From contig JAAAIG010000574.1 in the NCBI GenBank assembly GCA_015852425.1, positions 1 through 25,500 of the forward strand: a DNA stretch of 25,500 nt. The letters run 5' to 3'. The position numbers and the translations under genes are program-made. This stretch comes from Gryganskiella cystojenkinii (taxonomy: Eukaryota > Mortierellomycota > Mortierellomycetes > Mortierellales > Mortierellaceae). The notes below the pieces were generated by a model that was not told the origin of the DNA, did no database searches, and was given only the letters and a program-made list of their open reading frames with translations. Shown here piece by piece: positions 20,901-25,500 of this stretch (position 1 is the stretch's first letter; each line of letters opens with the position of its first letter).

Positions 20901-22610
20901 ATCATCCAACAACAAGATGGATTTCTCACTCCGGAGGTCGACCGTGGCGTTTTTTCGAAATTTTATCAACCTCCTGAACCAGGTATCTCCGCAACCTCCA
21001 CAGTTACATCTACAAGCGGGAGAAGGCTCAGCGGACGAAAATATAGCACATCATGCGCTTTGTCTCCAACAGCCGGATCGTGGACACTTGTTTGGGCTGA
21101 TGCCGTTCAGAAGGTTTCACAGTCAGTTGTCCGTGACGTTTGATACCGCCGAAGTCTTTGAGGAAACGATTGTCTTTCGGTTCCGGTACTTTGCCGACAA
21201 AGTGATCCAGGCCAGTGAAGGAATCCGTGGCACGGTCATTGAGCTTTCGATAGCCCCTGTATCCGAGGAGGAACCGGACGGACCTACACATTACCGGCTT
21301 TTGGATGCGGATGACAAGGTAAACAAAAACGTTCTCTTTTTTTTATTATTGTATCTGCGTCAAGGAATTTCACGAACATCGTTTACTAACTAATCTTTTT
21401 TTTACATTCATCCTGATAGAGAGTTCTCCGTGAACGAGGATCCAAGTTGTTGGCGTCCCATTGGCTTCAGGACCAAGTCACGACACTTCAAAAGGGACTG
21501 GAGGAAAGCGAGTACAGTCGACGACCTGTAGTTCAAAGATCGCTGGTACCGGTTTCTACTATTCCGGGGACAGTCCGATTACCGACTTCTCAGGCCATCA
21601 ATGCTCGTGCTTCTGGACAGACCGTGCTCACGGATCATTATCAACGTGGTGGTTCACGATCCCGAGAATCATCAGGAGGACGCCTTTATTCTGGTTCGGA
21701 CCGACAAGTCGTATCTGCGCCCATCCCAAGTACATCCAGGAGTGGACGTGGTCAACACCAACAGCAACAGCAGCAATCCCAAAAGTTTGGTCCCCCTCAA
21801 TGGACCTGTGTCGTTGATTTCTCAGTTCTTGTCTGGCATTTGTCAGAGGTCAAGTCGATCCTGGATAAACGCCGGTGTCTATTGATTATCCCCCTAGATG
21901 TGATCGATCGTCTTGATCAAGCTAAGAAGGGAGGCGAAAAAGAGAACCAGAGGGCAAGAGAAGCGATTCGGTTCTTGGACGATCGACTGAACATTCCTCG
22001 ATGGGGCATGTCCGAGCCTTTGCTTGTCGGACAGAATGTCAAGGATTGTCTTTCCAGGTGGTCAGAGGCTGTTCCGTTCCTGGTCCAACTGGAAGAGGCT
22101 TTGCGTAACGAGTCTGATTTGGAGACTGAAGGCAAGGTCGAGGAGGACGGGGATACGATCATGAACGAAGTCGATGCGACGTCATCCCTCACTGATCCAG
22201 AGGCGTCCCGTACTCCAACCGCAGCAACAGCAACGACAACCACAGCTGCTTCTACAAACTTACTCGGTAAGAGGACGTCGCGCGACGGGACCGAAGAAGA
22301 AACAGATGATAATCCAGCCACTGGCGCTTCGAAAACAGCAGTTGCCGTCCATGGAACCGATACAGACGAAATTATCGAAGAGGAGGATGACGAAGAGGAA
22401 GTCGAGGTCCGGAATACGATGAACGTGCCTCGACCCTGGCGTCCGATCCTTGGTGCCTGTCTGTTCATGATCCACAAGCGCGAGGAGTCTCAGAGGATAC
22501 CTGAAGAAAAATTCGTATTGCTGACTGAGGATCAAGATCTGACGTACTTTGCTAGCTGGTTCGCGATCCCAACCAGTGGTATCCATGAGTGGAAGCAGAA
22601 AAGTGCCTGA
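17948..22610 (+). CDS. SMG5/SMG7-like (EST1 family) nonsense-mediated decay factor with C-terminal PIN domain
   Basis: Seven exons, 17948-18006, 18271-18564, 18922-19051, 19286-19899, 20010-20303, 20427-21318 and 21420-22610, give 1157 residues. The 14-3-3-like/TPR half shows LWRHVFYTPIEELRAELRK, GTGFYHEV, the family signature KCFVYLGDLARYR, and the TPR block around FYQRAIQIYPDSAKPYGQMA with LGAKSPSV. The middle is the EST1 DNA/RNA-binding-type helical region. The PIN domain (about 890-1157) contains CVVDFSVLVWHL, RRCLLIIPLDVIDRLDQAKK and VLLTEDQDLTYFASW. The combination of EST1-type N-terminus and a PIN ending in this style is that of SMG5 (SMG6 is similar; SMG7 lacks PIN). Such proteins bind phosphorylated Upf1 and recruit decay enzymes. 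D894 and E1131/D1132 match two acidic positions of active PIN enzymes; the middle acid seems absent. Gln repeats and an acidic Ser/Thr-rich insert within the PIN (about 990-1085) are lineage additions. Confidence 0.85.
20137..20180 (+). repeat. CAA/CAG-type trinucleotide repeat in coding sequence
   Basis: Imperfect CAA/CAG repeats encode a Gln/His-rich tract within exon 5 of the SMG5-like gene. A purer (CAA)n block of seven units lies at 20710-20730 in exon 6. Both are likely length-variable between strains. Confidence 0.7.
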
Positions 22611-22745
22611 CCCTCCCAGACCCTCAAAGAAGATGATGATGAAGGAAGGGTTAAGAGGAGGAGGATGGATGGAATCGCAAGATGAAAGGCACATTTTGTA
22701 CAGATATTTAATCTTTAAAACCATCGTTGTATTACTACAGTGTTA

Positions 22746-22755
22746 AATAAATAAA
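22746..22755 (+). terminator. Polyadenylation signals of the SMG5-like gene
   Basis: Two overlapping AATAAA hexamers lie about 140 bases after the stop codon, in the 301-bp convergent interval before the CNBP-like gene. Nothing else is recognised in 22611-22911. Confidence 0.6.
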
Positions 22756-22911
22756 ACTCGAAAGAATGCAAACACAGACGTGTGTACAACTCATGTCATG
22801 TTAAAAAACTGTTATTTTCGTGATAGATGTTCATAGATTCTCCTCCCCGTCTATATCGCCATATCATAATCGACTCGACGTTACGACGCAGGTATTTGCT
22901 TTAGTCATTGC

Positions 22912-24153
22912 TTAAGCTTGTGTGCAGTCGCGAGACTAGAAATAGACAGGGCAGGTCAGAGGGAAACGAACAAACGGACAAACAAACAAACAAACAAAAA
23001 ACGCCTTTGTTAGACCTGTTGCGTTTTTTGGGACTTTTATCCGTTAGAAAAGCAACAACAGGCGACAGTCAACTTACAATATGACCCTCCTGTTGACACT
23101 TGTAACAGACCTGGACCTTGGGACCCTCCGGACAATCCCGGCTCAAGTGTCCAAATCCGTTACAGTTGAAGCACTTGACCCCGCTGGCCTTGCAATCCCT
23201 TGAGTAATGGTTCAGACCTCCACACTTGAAACAAATGACCCGACCGTTCGAGTTGGCTCCAGGACCGCCAGAGCTCTGACCGTTGTTGAAGTTGTTGTTG
23301 TTATTATTGTTGACGAAACCGTTGTTGTTGTGGTGGTGAAAGCCGTTGCCACCATTGTTGTTTTGAAAGTTGTTGTTATTGTTGTTGTGGAAGCTACGAC
23401 CGGGGCGTCCCATATATCCTCCACGTCCACCGCCACCACCAGCATGATGAGGAGGTGGTGGTCCAGCCTGATTAAAGCGAGTGCAGTTCCGAGCGAGATG
23501 GCCCTAGAAAATTAACGAGCATAAGGATTACTAGTTTAGCAACGGCATCCTTGAGTACTTGAGCAAAAAGGCGATACTGTATCCTGATTAGGAAGACGAT
23601 CACTTACGGGAATTCCACAGTTGTAACAGCGTTGAGCCATGGTCATTCCAGCGTTGCGCGCTACTCTGATTGAGGGACAGTCAGCCTGGATATGTCCAAC
23701 TAAAACGATGAAAAAGTTGAGTTGGGAGAAGGTTAGTTTTTTTCGATTAGATTCTAAATAGAGTCCCCCCCTGCTCGGTGACATAGGATCTGGCGCCACC
23801 AATTTTAACAATTTCTATCTCGGAGAAAGGAGATCGTGCCTACCTCCTCCACATGAGTAACACTGCTTCGAGTCGGTCATGCGAGGCATTGGACAGAGGT
23901 TTGATTCGTGACCAGGCTGTCTGCAGTTGTAGCAGAGACGTTCAGGTTCTGTGCATACACTAGCATAGTGGCCAACTATGGAACAAAGCAAAGGATAAAA
24001 GGAGTCAGCTCCGGAGGGCCATCGTTAAAACTCACTGATTCAGGTCCAGAGAACGGTTCGTAGTGTCCGTAGGGCAGTCAAAAGGTAGAGTGACAGCCGA
24101 CGCCCTGCTTTACCATTGCCACACTTGAAGCATCCTTTCCTGGGGAACGACAT
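22912..24153 (-). CDS. CNBP/Gis2/Byr3-like protein with seven CCHC zinc knuckles
   Basis: Five minus-strand exons, 24114-24153, 23844-23975, 23608-23699, 23078-23503 and 22912-22935, give 237 residues. Seven C-x2-C-x4-H-x4-C knuckles can be read: CFKCGNVGHYASVC, CYNCRQPGHESNLC, CYSCGGVGHIQADC, CYNCGIPGHLARNC, CFKCGGLNHYSRDC, CFNCNGFGHLSRDC and CYKCQQEGHISRDC. Knuckles 1, 3, 4 and 7 are each completed only by splicing. Between knuckles 4 and 5 lies a Gly/Arg stretch followed by a long Asn/His/Phe/Gly-rich low-complexity segment. Family members (human CNBP, yeast Gis2, fission yeast Byr3) bind G-rich single-stranded nucleic acid and act in translation and in stress granules or P-bodies. Seven knuckles is the usual number for the family; the poly-Asn insert is unusual. 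The last exon encodes only SRDCTQA. Confidence 0.92.
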
Positions 24154-24762
24154 ATTGAGGACCAAAAATCTATAAAAGATGGAACGAGAACGTCTAAGAG
24201 TAGGGTCCCAGAAAAATAATGATAATAATAATCCATCAATCGCCTGGTTTCCGGTTGTCGAACCATGGCTTTTAAAAGGCGAGAGGGGGGTTTTTTTTGA
24301 AGTCATGACGCTCTCCATTCCTTGCTCACTTGAGCGTGGCATGTCGCGTGCGCTTTCTGCTCTCGAATGCGTCCAAGCCCTCCTTTTTATTCTTGAATGC
24401 CAGTCCTGGTCCATTCGCCTCCTATTCCCTGGAACAAAGAGAGAGTGTCCTTGGGGTTGTGCGTCATTACTTCAGATTGAGAATTACGCGCGGGGTTTGG
24501 AGTGGATTTTCTTCTAGAGCAAAGATGCAAGAGACGAATGAGGGGATGCATGTAGGACTTCTGCATGGAGAATAGGGGTAAATCATGAAAAATACGGTGA
24601 CGTAGTCACAGATGCAAATGTGTCAAATCCAAGCAATTTTTGGTTCATTTTTTTATTGTTGGTATTTATCGGAACATAGAAATATGCAAAGGGGAACCTC
24701 GTTGTTTTTCGCTTGTCGTTGTTATTGTTGTTGATGTTACTGAAATCTTCTACTTTCATCGC
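24154..24762 (-). promoter_or_regulatory. Promoter of the CNBP-like gene and 3' UTR of the 14-3-3 gene
   Basis: No gene is recognised. A minus-strand AATAAA (forward 24652-24657) about 105 bases after the 14-3-3 stop marks its likely 3' end. The rest (24154-24640) should hold the CNBP-like promoter; I see no clear TATA box. Confidence 0.45.
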
Positions 24763-25500
24763 TTAGTCCTCGGGGGCGGGCTCAGCCTCGTCCTGGGGTC
24801 TGGCGGGGGCTGTTGGAGGAAAGATCGGGTCAACGTATGCAATTAAACGGCGGGACGGAAACAGCGAAACAAAAAAAGTGAACGAAAGAAAACGAGAGAA
24901 AAGTGCAAGATTAGTATATAATTCTCACCCAAAGAAAAAAAATAGAGAGAATCACAAAACGGGCTTGCTTAGACGTTACCCTCCTGCATGTCCGAGGTCC
25001 AGAGAGTCAAGTTGTCCCTCAAGAGCTGCATGATCAAAGTCGAATCCTTGTAGCTCTCCTCGCTGAGGGTATCCAACTCGGCAATGGCATCATCGAAAGC
25101 CTGCTTGGCCAAGTGGCAAGCACGGTCGGGAGAGTTCAAAATCTCGTAGTAGAAGACCGAGAAGTTCAAGGCCAATCCGAGACGAATAGGGTGGGTAGGG
25201 GGCAACTCTGTGCTGGCAACTTCGGAGGCAGCCTTGTACGCAGCCAAAGACTTGTCAGCTGACTCGACACGCTTCTCGCCAGTGGCAAACTCGGCGAGGT
25301 AACGGTGGTAATCGCCCTTCATCTTGTGGTAAAAGACCTTGGACTCGCCCAACTCGGCAACAGGGATCAAATGGTCCTCCAAAACCTGCAAGATATCCTC
25401 GCAGATTCCGGCGAGCTCCTCCTCGATCTTGGCGCGGTAGGTCTTGATCATGGAGACATGGGCATCCGAACCCTTGGACTCCTCCTTCTGCTCAATGGAG
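24763..25500 (-). CDS. 14-3-3 protein, C-terminal part (5' end outside window)
   Basis: Two minus-strand exons are visible: 24980 to the window edge and 24763-24809, joined in phase 1 (donor GTAACG, acceptor CAG). The protein is unmistakably 14-3-3: [77 protein letters not shown] and [18 protein letters not shown]. The groove residues of the family (K in [10 protein letters not shown] and Y of the same helix, and the [10 protein letters not shown] and LLRDNLTLW helices) are intact. The acidic tail [16 protein letters not shown] is supplied by the small last exon. 14-3-3 dimers bind phosphoserine/phosphothreonine motifs of many signalling proteins. The N-terminal helices that form the dimer interface lie beyond the right edge. 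Confidence 0.97.

Overview
The window is a gene-dense piece of a fungal nuclear genome. Genes carry several short GT-AG introns (about 70-360 bp), 3' ends carry AATAAA-type signals, and promoters are pyrimidine-rich. The products are conserved eukaryotic housekeeping proteins. Intron density and gene content suggest an early-diverging, filamentous Mucoromycota fungus, most likely of the Mortierella type. That placement is inference. I rebuilt all multi-exon genes by hand from reading frame, splice signals and intron phase; every junction given closes in phase.

Layout. Positions 1-1150 hold a decayed BTB-domain paralogue with an internal 206-bp tandem duplication. Positions 1150-3214 hold little that is recognisable, apart from weak minus-strand coding relics. 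Next come an intact MATH-like/BTB gene (3215-4863, +), a Bsd2/NDFIP-family ubiquitin-ligase adaptor (5266-7156, -) and a multi-pass membrane RING-H2 E3 ligase (7430-9523, -). A 2-kb divergent intergenic region with polypurine and poly-C tracts (9524-11510) follows. After it lie a G3BP-type NTF2+RRM+RGG protein (11511-13178, +), the proteasome assembly chaperone PSMD5/S5B (13716-16141, -), signal peptidase complex subunit 2 (16492-17778, -), an SMG5/SMG7-like nonsense-mediated decay factor with a C-terminal PIN domain (17948-22610, +), a seven-CCHC-knuckle CNBP/Gis2-like protein (22912-24153, -), and the 3' part of a 14-3-3 gene (24763 to beyond the window, -).

Functional themes. The left half is rich in ubiquitin-system genes: a BTB protein (possible Cul3 adaptor), a HECT-ligase adaptor, a RING E3 and a proteasome base chaperone. 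The right half is rich in cytoplasmic RNA regulation: G3BP, an SMG5-like protein and CNBP. This may be chance synteny; nothing in the sequence proves co-regulation. I see no CRISPR array, intact transposon, rRNA or believable tRNA gene. The most distinctive items are the decaying BTB paralogue with a stop codon abutting its splice donor, the BTB protein with a large low-complexity insertion inside the BTB fold, the PPxY motif created across a splice junction in the Bsd2-like gene, the GC-AG intron in G3BP, and the recurrent placement of introns inside zinc knuckles of the CNBP-like gene.
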